Assembly (NCBI GenBank): GCA_018240015.1
Contig: JAFEGJ010000002.1
Location: 62,619-126,618, forward strand
DNA length: 64,000 nt
Direction: 5' to 3'
DNA from: Verrucomicrobiota bacterium
GTDB taxonomy: Bacteria > Chlamydiota > Chlamydiia > Chlamydiales > Rhabdochlamydiaceae
The position numbers and the translations under genes are program-made. Positions 25,302 through 34,266 of the stretch are shown piece after piece (within the stretch, counting starts at the first letter, position 1; every line of letters begins with the position of its first letter). The notes under the pieces were generated by a model. That model saw nothing but the letters and a program-made list of their open reading frames with translations. It did no database searches and had not been told where the DNA came from.

Positions 25302-26278
25302 ACGTTCAAGGTATTTCCTCAAGTGTCTTCGATGTTGGAAAGTATGCGCTGGGCGCTATAGCCGCCCTGCTGCTTTATAAAATCTATAGAGTTTATACCG
25401 CGATCTGGCAGCGACCAACGGGTAATTATGATTTCATGAAAGATATCTACACAGTGGAGCCCTGGCGTATTTCCACAGTAGAGTTTAGGAAGAGTTTCAA
25501 TCATAAGACGTTTTTGGCAGGAGACAAGATTGTCTGTATAGAGGGAAGCAAAGTCGAAGAGTTCAAAATCGATCCCCATCCTTACTTGCTCTCTGGCAAA
25601 GTAAAAAAATGTGCAGAAAAAATTTTAGACCTAGAAATCCAAGCGCATCCATCTTTAATCCATGTCGATCGATGGGGGATTAGCTGGTGGGAAGCGGGCA
25701 AGATGTACCGTAGTCCTTATGGACCTGGTCTTAAGAGTTATTCTTTGCCTACAACACCTTTCGCAATAGCTTACGATCCTACAGAAGTCTTGATAGGATC
25801 GAGAGGTGAAATCGAAAAATGGGATATGAATGATACCGATCCCCGTATGGAAGTGGATAGAAATGTGGAGTTCTCAAGAGGTGCTCCAATCACGTTGCTG
25901 AAGAAATTTCAAGAGAATGATCAAACTTATCTTTTTATCGTGCGTGGCCATTCTTTCGAGATATGGAACAGAAGTCGTGACACTTGGAAAGAATCGTTTA
26001 CTTATTCAGGAACGCAAACATCCAACATAACAGCTTGTACCTTCGCAGAAGGGAAGTTGTTTATTGCAAGGGACAAAACCATTGATGTCTGGAAGGTGAG
26101 AGAAAAAAGCGGGATGGAGCAGGTCTTAAGTGTTTCTCATATGATCACCGATCTTGGCTATAGTGATGGTCGGCTTTTTGCGGTGGGCGATAAGCTAACG
26201 GTTTGGGACTTTCGGCGTTCAAATCTGCCAGGACGTATCGATCAAATATGGGATAGAATTTTACGGCTCCTCAGATAA
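25298..26278 (+). CDS. Membrane-anchored propeller-like protein A3
   Basis: The 326-residue paralogue of A1 and A2 has a membrane span near the start (about 14-30, YALGAIAALLLYKIYRV). The beta-rich region ends with ITDLGYSDGRLFAVGDKLTVWDF. WD-type dipeptides recur (KWDM, VWKV, VWDF). The start overlaps B2 (ATGA). The protein is shorter than A1 and A2. It faces away from the next gene, a convergent orphan, 29 bases on. No known catalytic motif. Confidence 0.72.
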   Translation: MNVQGISSSVFDVGKYALGAIAALLLYKIYRVYTAIWQRPTGNYDFMKDIYTVEPWRISTVEFRKSFNHKTFLAGDKIVCIEGSKVEEFKIDPHPYLLSGKVKKCAEKILDLEIQAHPSLIHVDRWGISWWEAGKMYRSPYGPGLKSYSLPTTPFAIAYDPTEVLIGSRGEIEKWDMNDTDPRMEVDRNVEFSRGAPITLLKKFQENDQTYLFIVRGHSFEIWNRSRDTWKESFTYSGTQTSNITACTFAEGKLFIARDKTIDVWKVREKSGMEQVLSVSHMITDLGYSDGRLFAVGDKLTVWDFRRSNLPGRIDQIWDRILRLLR

Positions 26279-26307
26279 TGCAGACTCGAGGAAAGCTGGA
26301 AGAACTG

Positions 26308-28500
26308 CTAAGATGTATGATGTAAAGGATGAACTTTGGATATGAAGTTCAATGCCCACTCACCAATTGCATCATCGTCATCTATTAAGTAACGCTCATT
26401 TTCAAGGGCTTCTGCGAGCTCGTCAATCGGAATATCTTTATCATAAAATTTATCTAGTAGTTCTTTGAGTTTAGCGACATCTGGGTTAGCAAGAGAAAGA
26501 AAAGCCTGTTGCTTTAAAAGTTCGCCTGCGCAGGCGATTGCCGCGGTCACGACGTCATCGTATTTTTGCGTCCATTTATCTGCATTACCTACAATGTTTT
26601 GAGTGTGAGGTAGGTAGTAGGAGCGTTGCACATTTTTGGTATCTTTATGTTGCACATGCGAAAGCGAATCTACTGGATGGTGAGTGACGTGGAGCAGGAA
26701 TTGTTTTGCTGATATGGCTCCTCTTGGAATCATTGGCATCGTTTCTAATGCTTTGCAAAAAGACATAAGGCCAAGAGAAACAGAGAGCATCAAAATGTAG
26801 TTAGAAAAAATAGAGGCCGGGTCAACAGAGGCTTCTTTACCAAATAACAATATAACCAATGGAACGAGAAATTGTTTAATGGGCTGTGGAGCCTGAATGT
26901 GTCCGAGGCGCATTAAAGCCAGGCAATCATTAGCTAAATCGATATCGGTTTTACCAAACTGTGTTTTTATGCTATTCCATCTTTTCTCAACGGAGTCTTC
27001 CTGGGGTTTGCTAGAAAAATAGACTAGGTCGGTTCTGGAGGTTGTCCCTGTGACAGGAAATTGCAAGCGGCGTGCAATGGCTCCATCTGTTTCTCTTGTT
27101 AAGATTTCTAAAACACAGATTCCATCGAGCTCCCACTCAATTTGGTAGATTATTGGAGAGCTAAGCGTGAAGGTTTCCGTTGAGTATTTTAGAAACAAAT
27201 CCAAGATATGTTGATATCTATCAAAAATTTCGGGTAAATTCTCGACTGAATGGGCGTCGACTATTTTCTGTCTTTCCTCTTGTTTGAGGCTTAAAGGATC
27301 GAAATCGATCAAAGGCTTGGTTGCAATGGTTTGTGCTAAGAGAGGAAGGACGGACTTCAAGTAGCGGTGAATGACATCTGCTCTATTATCGAAAGCAGCC
27401 AAAACATATTCTTTATTTTTCGGTCGAACTCTGCGAAGTGCCTTAGCCCATTTGTTACACCATCTATCGATCCCAAAAAACCAATCATAGAAATTTAAAG
27501 GGTTGAAAAATGTTTGAATTTTTAGGTGTTTTACAAATTTAGAATAAAATACAAAGTGTACTTTTGAAGAGAACGGGTATAACAGACCTGATAGCTTTTT
27601 TTGAATTTGCAAGGCTAATTTTTTAAAAGGGTCCGGAGGCTCCGTTAATTCATCGACATCTTGAGAAAAGGCATCATCGATTTCAGTTTGTGTAGGAAAT
27701 GTATTAGATGGAGAAATCAAGCAAAGCTTAGGAGGATTTTTGCTTTTGCGTAAGATGGCGGGTAGTCCCTGATAAAATTCCCCTTTCTGCAAATCTACAA
27801 GAGGAACATCCTTCGCGTCTGTAAATCTGCAACGGACAATCAGGGCCCCAGCCTGCTGCACAGTGATGCCTCCCAGGGACATATTTGATAAAATTTGTGG
27901 GTCCAATATTTTCGTCTGTGTGATGCGAAATTGTAGTGCTTGCCTGGAGCTTCTATATTCTATGCATTTAAGAATTTCATAAATTTTTATGGCGGTAGTT
28001 TCGTGCGAGAATATTGTTATTAATTTACTTTTTACCTCAGGATGATTGATTGTGCTGCTGTTGATGGTGTTATCTGGATGAAGAAATTGATGTTCTTTTA
28101 ATTTTTGCAGAGCGAGGTTTTTGTTGATGGATATATAACGCAAATCTCCTTCGGAAATTTTGCCTGCATAAGCTGAGTACTGTGGAGACGAGTGGATTTC
28201 GGAGAGGGTTTTATTTCGTATGCATTGTATAACGCAAGAGTTACCGGTAGTGAGATCTGCGAAGCTTGTAATCCTCAGGCTGAATCTACAAACTTGTTGC
28301 GTAGTTTGTTGTAATGCTTGAAAAAAGCTCTGGGATTTTTGCTGGATATAGGGGTGAGTTAGATAATGTTGGCCCAGCCGGAATAAGCGCAAAAAATTTT
28401 GTTGGTCTCTTTCGATAGATTTGGGAGGAGGGGTATGCGATAGAGCAGGGGCTATAAGGGTAATTTTTATGGGATTTTCTGGAGACGTAACTACACTCAT
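26308..28500 (-). CDS. Hypothetical 730-residue protein
   Basis: I do not recognise this large protein. It is mixed helix and strand, with a hydrophobic stretch at about 560-620 (QFLVPLVILLFGKEA, IFSNYILMLSVSLGLMSFCKAL) that may be membrane-associated. An acidic C-terminus (YLIDDDDAIGEWAL) stands out. No signal peptide is evident. It is monocistronic, flanked by A3 on the other side and the CBS gene 60 bases upstream. The size and lack of a recognisable domain resemble the 781-residue orphan at 30844. It may be a lineage-specific host-interaction protein, which is inference. Confidence 0.68.
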   Translation of the reverse strand: MSVVTSPENPIKITLIAPALSHTPPPKSIERDQQNFLRLFRLGQHYLTHPYIQQKSQSFFQALQQTTQQVCRFSLRITSFADLTTGNSCVIQCIRNKTLSEIHSSPQYSAYAGKISEGDLRYISINKNLALQKLKEHQFLHPDNTINSSTINHPEVKSKLITIFSHETTAIKIYEILKCIEYRSSRQALQFRITQTKILDPQILSNMSLGGITVQQAGALIVRCRFTDAKDVPLVDLQKGEFYQGLPAILRKSKNPPKLCLISPSNTFPTQTEIDDAFSQDVDELTEPPDPFKKLALQIQKKLSGLLYPFSSKVHFVFYSKFVKHLKIQTFFNPLNFYDWFFGIDRWCNKWAKALRRVRPKNKEYVLAAFDNRADVIHRYLKSVLPLLAQTIATKPLIDFDPLSLKQEERQKIVDAHSVENLPEIFDRYQHILDLFLKYSTETFTLSSPIIYQIEWELDGICVLEILTRETDGAIARRLQFPVTGTTSRTDLVYFSSKPQEDSVEKRWNSIKTQFGKTDIDLANDCLALMRLGHIQAPQPIKQFLVPLVILLFGKEASVDPASIFSNYILMLSVSLGLMSFCKALETMPMIPRGAISAKQFLLHVTHHPVDSLSHVQHKDTKNVQRSYYLPHTQNIVGNADKWTQKYDDVVTAAIACAGELLKQQAFLSLANPDVAKLKELLDKFYDKDIPIDELAEALENERYLIDDDDAIGEWALNFISKVHPLHHTS

Positions 28501-28560
28501 TTTGACCTCTTGGAGAGAGAATAAATTTTATATGTTAGAAAAAATTAAGGGAATGAAATT

Positions 28561-29877
28561 TTAGCTTTCTTTCTCTAAAGGCATAATCCGGACCTTCTCT
28601 ATCGAGCGATCATCTGAGCTGAGAATTTCGAGATCAAATTCATCATGATGCAGCCGCCATCCTTTCGTAGGTATGGCCCCCGCGGTATGAAAGATGTAGC
28701 CTCCGAGGGTGTCGTACTCGGGACTGTGGGGGATGAGGATGCCGAGTTCTTTTTCGATGTCGAGGATGGTCATGCGGCCATCGACGATCCATCCGCCGGC
28801 GGGCAGGACGGAGTAGAGCGATTCGGGCTCAACGTCGTATTCGTCAGCGATTTCGCCGACGAGCTCTTCTAAAATGTCTTCGATCGTCACGATTCCTTCG
28901 GTACCGCCGTATTCGTCGACGACGATGGCGATGTGGATTTGCTTGGCGCGGAACTCTTGGAGGAGTTTGGAGATTTTTTTGGTCTCGGGTGAGTAGAGGA
29001 CCGGTTTGATGAGGTTTTTGATGGTTTCGTGTTTGGCATGGCCATTGTGGACGTAGGCGGAGAGGAGATCTTTGTAGAGAAGAACGCCGACAATATGGTC
29101 GATGTTTTCTTCATAGATCGGAATGCGGCTGTAGCCTTCTTTGATGAAAATACTGGCCGCTTCTTGGATGGTCGTCTCTTCGGGAAGGCAGAGAACGTCG
29201 ATGCGGGGGACCATGACTTCGCGGGCGATCCGCTCCTTGAACGAGGCGACAGAGAGAATCAGTTTGCGCTCATCGGTTTCGAGTTGGGGAAGGTCGGATT
29301 CATAGAGAACTTCGAGGATTTTATCGCGCAGAGTCGAGGGTTTTTCAGTTTCTGTCCCGCGTTTGGGAAATAAAGCATGGACGAGCTTGAAGAAGAGAGC
29401 TGTGACGGGTGAGAAAAGGGTGAGGAAAACCGAGGCGATGGGAGCAAAAAGACGAAAGGTCAGGGCAGGAGTTGCCATGGCAAGGAGCTTGAGGAGGAGC
29501 TCGGCGATCAGGGAGAGTAAAACGATCGTAAGACCGATGATGACGACCCAGAACGTGTCGAGGGTATAGCCACTTGTCTCGATGACTTTGAAAGCGTGTT
29601 TGAACGGGCCGCGAACGAGCAAGAAAAAGATGGCCAGCGCTGCATAGGCTAGATGTAGAACATGCTTGCTGAAGCTTAATGTGAAAAAGAGTCCTTCCCA
29701 TGTCGCCTTACCAAAGAGAGGGCGAAGCAGATATTGGAAGAAAAAGAGTTTGCGGTGTTTTTTGAACTCTTCCTTCGAGGCAATTCTTCCCATCTGCATG
29801 AGCGCCGTTGTCATCGCGGCCAGCACTGCAGCGCCAAGGAGGAAAAGAAGGGCTAAGAAGAGCGTTGCAAGAGACAT
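28561..29877 (-). CDS. CBS-domain membrane protein (HlyC/CorC type)
   Basis: The 438-residue protein has an N-terminal DUF21 membrane domain with four hydrophobic segments (about 3-22, 70-90, 105-130, 140-170). A pair of CBS domains follows (about 205-325, MVPRIDVLCLPEETTIQEAASIF, YSRIPIYEENIDHIVGVLLYKDL), then the TSR/CorC-HlyC transport domain (GGWIVDGRMTILDIEKELG). Members take part in magnesium or cobalt handling. Its start overlaps the end of ybeY by 25 bases. This order (small basic protein, ybeY, CBS protein) matches what I recall near CT421.1-CT423 in Chlamydia. Confidence 0.9.
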   Translation of the reverse strand: MSLATLFLALLFLLGAAVLAAMTTALMQMGRIASKEEFKKHRKLFFFQYLLRPLFGKATWEGLFFTLSFSKHVLHLAYAALAIFFLLVRGPFKHAFKVIETSGYTLDTFWVVIIGLTIVLLSLIAELLLKLLAMATPALTFRLFAPIASVFLTLFSPVTALFFKLVHALFPKRGTETEKPSTLRDKILEVLYESDLPQLETDERKLILSVASFKERIAREVMVPRIDVLCLPEETTIQEAASIFIKEGYSRIPIYEENIDHIVGVLLYKDLLSAYVHNGHAKHETIKNLIKPVLYSPETKKISKLLQEFRAKQIHIAIVVDEYGGTEGIVTIEDILEELVGEIADEYDVEPESLYSVLPAGGWIVDGRMTILDIEKELGILIPHSPEYDTLGGYIFHTAGAIPTKGWRLHHDEFDLEILSSDDRSIEKVRIMPLEKES

Positions 29878-30272
29878 CGTTTTGCTTTAGCTTTTTTCAG
29901 CAGGCGATTTTGAGCGCGCTGCATTTTTATTCTGTCACTTCTTTGGATATCGTCATAGCCTAAAAGATGCAAGAGGCCATGAATGACGTAGAGGGAAGTT
30001 TCTCGGTAGGGATGGCGAGGATCATACTCTTTGGCGACTTGGGGACAGACGAAGATTTCTCCTAGGATATCACCACCCATGGGAAAGGTAATACAGTCGG
30101 TGGGGGAGGGATCATCAAAAAATTGATCGTGGAGCTGAGAAATTTTTTTCTTTCCGACAAAATGGATGACAACTTCTGTCTCCCGGTCTTCTAAGACAAG
30201 CTCTACGAGCTTTTTAACAGAAGAGCGGGAGATCGAAAGATCCTTTTGGCGGTTGAAAATAGAGATTTTCAA
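29853..30272 (-). CDS. ybeY: Endoribonuclease YbeY
   Basis: The 139-residue protein is a zinc-dependent ribonuclease for 16S rRNA 3' maturation and ribosome quality control. TDCITFPMGGD and the metal motif HGLLHLLGYDD are present. Most family members have a third His where this one has Asp (GYDD instead of GYDH). Asp can bind zinc, so activity is not excluded, and the change may be typical of this lineage. The start appears to be TTG at 30272, overlapping the stop of the small basic protein gene (TTGA). The next gene, CBS, overlaps by 25 bases. Confidence 0.86.
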   Translation of the reverse strand: MKISIFNRQKDLSISRSSVKKLVELVLEDRETEVVIHFVGKKKISQLHDQFFDDPSPTDCITFPMGGDILGEIFVCPQVAKEYDPRHPYRETSLYVIHGLLHLLGYDDIQRSDRIKMQRAQNRLLKKAKAKRCLLQRSS

Positions 30273-30433
30273 GCCACGTTCGTTGGAGTTTTAGGAAGGT
30301 TGGTCACACGGCGATTTTCACCGTCTTTCCATTTCCCGAGCTTGCGGAGCACATCGACGCGCTCAAATCGTTTGAGAACGTTTCTTTTTTTGCCGCCGGC
30401 GTTGGACTTTCCAAAGCTTCGATGTCTGGTCAT
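30269..30433 (-). CDS. Chlamydial/verrucomicrobial small basic protein
   Basis: The 54-residue, Lys/Arg-rich protein starts MTRHRSFGKSNAGG, then KRNVLKRFERVDVLRKLGKW, and ends in LPKTPTNVA. This matches the small basic protein family (TIGR04137) found in Chlamydiae, Verrucomicrobia and Planctomycetes, of unknown function and probably ribosome- or nucleic-acid-linked given its charge. ATG at 30433 follows directly after another small basic gene (30436-30612). The stop overlaps the ybeY start. It is too short for standard gene finders but is well supported by its family match. Confidence 0.88.
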   Translation of the reverse strand: MTRHRSFGKSNAGGKKRNVLKRFERVDVLRKLGKWKDGENRRVTNLPKTPTNVA

Positions 30434-30435
30434 AG

Positions 30436-30612
30436 TTAGCCTATTTTTGCGATGAAGTGGGTTTGTGTGAGGGTCCTATCGCTCATCGCGTTTTCATGAG
30501 CTTTGTACCCAGAAGGTAAATTTTCTTTTTTAGGTCCTGTTTTGGGGACCGGAGGGCGGCAGCGCTTACGGCATTGATTGCGGCGCTCGGCTTGTTTGCT
30601 AATGCGAACCAT
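30436..30612 (-). CDS. Small basic protein, Chlamydia-type conserved hypothetical
   Basis: The 58-residue frame MVRISKQAERRNQCRKRCRP and following PPVPKTGPKKENLPSGYK is strongly basic and ends HFIAKIG. It lies 2 bases before the small basic protein gene and its frame stays open to 30708, but the ATG at 30612 gives the compact basic protein and has AGGAG upstream (GTAGGAGAAAACCC). In Chlamydia two tiny hypotheticals precede ybeY at this place, as I recall. Function unknown; RNA or ribosome binding is plausible from charge. Confidence 0.68.
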   Translation of the reverse strand: MVRISKQAERRNQCRKRCRPPVPKTGPKKENLPSGYKAHENAMSDRTLTQTHFIAKIG

Positions 30613-30843
30613 GGGTTTTCTCCTACAAAAAAGCAAATTATAGAGAGATAGAGTCTTATTTACAATGGTAAATCTTTTTAAGGAGCCTCTGGGTAAGTGC
30701 TCTGTCAAAGATTGCCAGCGAATTTTTGGGAGGCGATGATTTTGCAGGACGCAGCTAACTTGTTATAAGTTAGTGAGTTCGAAAAATCGAGCATTCACGA
30801 AAATTATCAGCAAGATTTGGCGGATGACTTGTCCAGAGGTTCC

Positions 30844-33189
30844 TTAGCGCGAGCTCTCGATTTTAGGCTCAAAAATAATGTGATTTTTGCCGATGCGAAA
30901 AACTCCATCAGTGATTGCATCTTTTGCATCGACATATTCGTAAGGAGCGGAGCTCCCTAAGGATTCAAGTTTATTTTCGTAGGTAGGTTTTTTTGGGTCT
31001 ATGTTATCATTTTCCTCGCAGGCAACCAGGCAAAGGCCCATGCTGCGAGCTTTTTGAATGCATCCTTCTACCAGCATTTGATGTATGGGAGGAATCAAAC
31101 CCACTGAATGGCTAACGTAGAATTTATCCATAAATAAAACAGGCTCTTTTTTCTTAGGGTCCCATAAAAGCTTAAGCACACTGCGTCCTACGATTCTACC
31201 ATTTTTGTCTTTGACCACGATGGCGCGGTTCTTCCCATCGAGAATCAAGGCTAATAAGCATTTATTATAGTAGGCCCTCTCGTGAAGGTTGAGACAACTT
31301 CCATACACATCCGTACCTAGAAGAAAAAGATCTTCCCATTGATCGGTGTCCTCTAGGGTATATTTACCAGCAGATAGGTTCAAAGGATCAAGAGGGACCG
31401 CGGTTTTCCATTTCTCAATAATGGAAGGGAAATTTTGAGAGATTGTTTTAAGATGGAGACTTTTGCTTGTATTATAACGCATGGCAGGAAAAGAGCCTTC
31501 CAAGATGGCTTTGGGCAGTTCCCTCAAGGCTGCGTTAACAGGGGCTCTTTCTTCTGGGGCTAGTGTTTGAAGACGACTGGCATAGTAGAGAAAGCCATTG
31601 GGGTAGCGTTCGGATTGGATAAATAGAGTGCTGAATTTTGCCAATTGGTCATCAGGGATATTAAATATTTGGCCTGAGAAAGTATTCCACTTCTGGATCA
31701 AATCTTCAGGCGTTGAGGTGTTTTGCAGAAGATCCAAACGATCAAAAGAGAGGAGCACGGGAATTATGACGAGTAAGTGTTCTTGGCTAGTTCGGAACTG
31801 TTCAAGTTTTCTTTTATAGTCGGGAGCGCGTTCTCTTTCACTTTTTTCAGGCTCAATGAGCGTCATTTTTAATAGGGTCATCTGGTCTTCAAGTGAAAGG
31901 TCACTATTTTCTGATAAAAAATAGATCAATTCATTGACCTGTTGCATCTTTTGATAATCGGCATATTTTTTGGCGTGTAAAGACTGTAAAATCCTTTCGC
32001 AGATGCTCTTTTCCACTCCCCTTTGGGTAAGAAGAAGCGCCGGCAAATAAAGACGCTCTGGTAGGTCGGCAATCAAATCAAGGTATAGAGCTTTTTTGGA
32101 AGAGTCTGCATAAACGGAGGTTAAGCTAGAAAGGGCCTGCGCTTGCAAGAGGGGCTTCGTATTGCGGAGTAGCGCCTCGATGGTGGGCAGCATTTTGGGA
32201 TCTTTGAGAAGCGCCTGGAGTTTGGGGTCGAAGCTCGAGCGCATGAAAAGATCTCTTAGCCAAATCATGTATCTTATTTGCTGCTTAGGATTATCGGCCT
32301 TCAGAATAATCGTACGGGCCCAATTTCTTATTTGCTCTTCCGGGATACCAAGAGCTACAGCATCTTTTATCAGTTCTTCTAATGCTTGTCGGATGTCATT
32401 TTTCGAAGCAGCGCTTCCTAAATCGCCGGAAAGAGAGATCTTGATGAGAGCCTTCATGTGCTTGGCGGACTCACGGCTGCTTTTAAAAGGCTCCAGATTG
32501 ATATATGTAGTTTTGTTGAGATAGTATGCCTTAATGTCAGATAAATAAGCTGCTTGAAAGATCGTCTCTCTTTGTTCGGGTTTTACGATCCCTAATGATT
32601 CCAAATTATTTACAACACCCAATGCACCATTTTGTGCTGCGATGAGTGCCAAAATATATTTCTGCTCAGGATCTTTAATTATTTTGTTGATGAAATCCGG
32701 AAAACCACCACTGAAATAGACGATCTTGGAAACTATGGCACACAAAATTTCGAATGTTTGATTTGGCGTGAGCTTGTCCCAAGGGATATTTTCACGTGTT
32801 ATATTATCTGGGTGTTGAAGAGCTTTAAGTTTATAAATTTGAACTTGTAAAACAGAAGGAAATTTTTTGATATCGGCTGGATCGTTTATCTTAATGGGAG
32901 GGGATGGTCTATTTGCTTCTTCTAAAATGCGCGCAGCCAGCTGTTTTGTTTTACGTTGAAGACCATTTTTCAACAAAAATAAAGCTGCTCTGATTAATTC
33001 TTCCGAAGGAGGGTTCCCAACTGGAAGGTTGGGGATCTCTTTGAGCTGAGACTGGCAGGATTCAAATAGTTTTCTGCATCTGTCATTGGAAGATTCATGG
33101 GAAGAAGCCAATTTTTCAAACTCGGAAATGTATTTATTATAGACCTGCTCATCATGGCTATAATTTAGAATGTCTTCTTCTATGCTCAT
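30844..33189 (-). CDS. Hypothetical 781-residue protein, acyltransferase-like end
   Basis: The N-terminal 550 residues are mostly helical with many Leu/Glu repeats and no domain I recognise. The last 150 residues (KNRAIVVKDKNGRIVGRSVL, then FMDKFYVSHSVGLIPPIHQMLVEGCIQKARSMGLCLVACEEN) have a beta-strand then helix pattern like a GNAT acyltransferase, including a helix rich in Arg after the strand. It is monocistronic. A 135-base gap separates it from the small basic gene. It may be a large effector-type protein with a transferase end. The GNAT suggestion is weak. Confidence 0.65.
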   Translation of the reverse strand: MSIEEDILNYSHDEQVYNKYISEFEKLASSHESSNDRCRKLFESCQSQLKEIPNLPVGNPPSEELIRAALFLLKNGLQRKTKQLAARILEEANRPSPPIKINDPADIKKFPSVLQVQIYKLKALQHPDNITRENIPWDKLTPNQTFEILCAIVSKIVYFSGGFPDFINKIIKDPEQKYILALIAAQNGALGVVNNLESLGIVKPEQRETIFQAAYLSDIKAYYLNKTTYINLEPFKSSRESAKHMKALIKISLSGDLGSAASKNDIRQALEELIKDAVALGIPEEQIRNWARTIILKADNPKQQIRYMIWLRDLFMRSSFDPKLQALLKDPKMLPTIEALLRNTKPLLQAQALSSLTSVYADSSKKALYLDLIADLPERLYLPALLLTQRGVEKSICERILQSLHAKKYADYQKMQQVNELIYFLSENSDLSLEDQMTLLKMTLIEPEKSERERAPDYKRKLEQFRTSQEHLLVIIPVLLSFDRLDLLQNTSTPEDLIQKWNTFSGQIFNIPDDQLAKFSTLFIQSERYPNGFLYYASRLQTLAPEERAPVNAALRELPKAILEGSFPAMRYNTSKSLHLKTISQNFPSIIEKWKTAVPLDPLNLSAGKYTLEDTDQWEDLFLLGTDVYGSCLNLHERAYYNKCLLALILDGKNRAIVVKDKNGRIVGRSVLKLLWDPKKKEPVLFMDKFYVSHSVGLIPPIHQMLVEGCIQKARSMGLCLVACEENDNIDPKKPTYENKLESLGSSAPYEYVDAKDAITDGVFRIGKNHIIFEPKIESSR

Positions 33190-33253
33190 ATCTTAATAAT
33201 ATAATATTAAAATAATTTCTTACACAAAAATTAAGCGGTTATATTTTAAGGGT

Positions 33254-33634
33254 TTAGAGTTCAGAAATGGATAGGCTTAGCTCCCGATAAGCGGCGTAGC
33301 GCTTGCGCGAGAGTTGGAGGCGTTCGGGAGACGTGTGGTCTTCGAGCTCATAGATCGTTTTATAGGAAATCTTTTCCGTGAAAGGGATAGGTCTGAGGTT
33401 AAAGAGACTTGTTGCCTCTTTTGCTTCTGTGTCAATCCATAAAAGTTTAGAGGGGTGGGGCAAAAAGCCCTCTTCGGGGAGCCGCCACAGGAGCTCATCG
33501 ACAAAGACATGCACGGTGGCATCGGGGACAAGGATAAGGAGAGATTGCCCTTTATGCAGGTGTTCGCTAGCGACATCGCAAAGGGTCCGGAGTTTAGCGG
33601 CGGTATCTTTCACCGAAAAAAAGACGATATTCAC
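33254..33634 (-). CDS. DNA polymerase III chi-like protein (HolC)
   Basis: The 126-residue protein follows the chi-subunit pattern: LCDVASEHLHKGQSLLILVPD near residues 17-40, then VDELLWRLPEEGFLPHP and the short beta-alpha fold. HolC links the clamp loader to SSB in the replication fork. The start overlaps the stop of the upstream DUF502 gene (ATGA), so it is the last gene of a three-gene unit. The tail beyond residue 95 (SPERLQLSRKRYAAYREL) is longer and more helical than usual. A distant HolC match is likely but not certain. Confidence 0.65.
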   Translation of the reverse strand: MNIVFFSVKDTAAKLRTLCDVASEHLHKGQSLLILVPDATVHVFVDELLWRLPEEGFLPHPSKLLWIDTEAKEATSLFNLRPIPFTEKISYKTIYELEDHTSPERLQLSRKRYAAYRELSLSISEL

Positions 33635-34266
33635 GATGAACCTTGCGGTTTAGCTGTGCCGATGGAAAGTAAAAATTTCATGGTGTCTTCTGTAGAGATT
33701 TGTACGGTGGCGAGAGACTCTTTATCGCAAAAAAGGAGGTAGCCCGAGATGGGGTGGGGCGCGGTCGGAATAAAAACGGTGGTTTTTGCTTCGGGGATGT
33801 GGTTGAGAATTTCGGGAGGGGTTTGTCCCGTTACAAATCCCAACGTATGCATGCTTTCTGAGGGGAACGGAACGATGACGGTTTGCTTGAACATTTTTTG
33901 ATCGGTGGCCAGCATGGCCTTGGTAATGTCTTTCGTGAGGCGATAGATGGTGCTGACAACAGGAATTTTGAGGAGAACGTTGTTGAACCAGGCAACAAGT
34001 CGTTTAAAGAAAAATTTACGTCCTAGGAACCCGAGGCCTAAAATGAGCAGGAACGTCAAGATGAACGCGATGATGCGGCTCGTAAACGTCACAAATGTCT
34101 TATGGTGTAGAAGGCTGAGGCCTTGGCTTTCTTCATAGGCAATCACGAGATTTTCGACGATGTTGTAGAGAGGCGCTGTGAAAAGATCGAAGAGGTACTT
34201 CACGATCCACACCGTGAGGGCGATCGGAAGCAAAATAATAAAACCGGTAGAGAGGTATTTTTTCAT
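33631..34266 (-). CDS. DUF502 membrane protein, second copy
   Basis: The 211-residue protein has two transmembrane helices (about 5-30 and 60-85: STGFIILLPIALTVWIVKYLF; IIAFILTFLLILGLGFLGR). The conserved DUF502 block follows: IPVVSTIYRLTKDITKAML, then VIVPFPSESMHTLGFVTG, and VFIPTAPHPISGYLL. The start at 34266 overlaps the stop of the first copy. Function is unknown; DUF502 proteins lie in the inner membrane. A tandem pair here suggests paired function. holC-like follows. Confidence 0.85.
   Translation of the reverse strand: MKKYLSTGFIILLPIALTVWIVKYLFDLFTAPLYNIVENLVIAYEESQGLSLLHHKTFVTFTSRIIAFILTFLLILGLGFLGRKFFFKRLVAWFNNVLLKIPVVSTIYRLTKDITKAMLATDQKMFKQTVIVPFPSESMHTLGFVTGQTPPEILNHIPEAKTTVFIPTAPHPISGYLLFCDKESLATVQISTEDTMKFLLSIGTAKPQGSS

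Noticed and set aside
28645-29373. Plus-strand frames inside the CBS gene
   Set aside because: Acidic, repetitive products typical of antisense reading of a GC-skewed gene; no independent support.
30755-30773. CTAACTT/AAGTTAG inverted repeat in the gap before the 781-residue gene
   Set aside because: A 7-base stem with no T-run and no gene context that explains it; it can arise by chance in AT-rich DNA.
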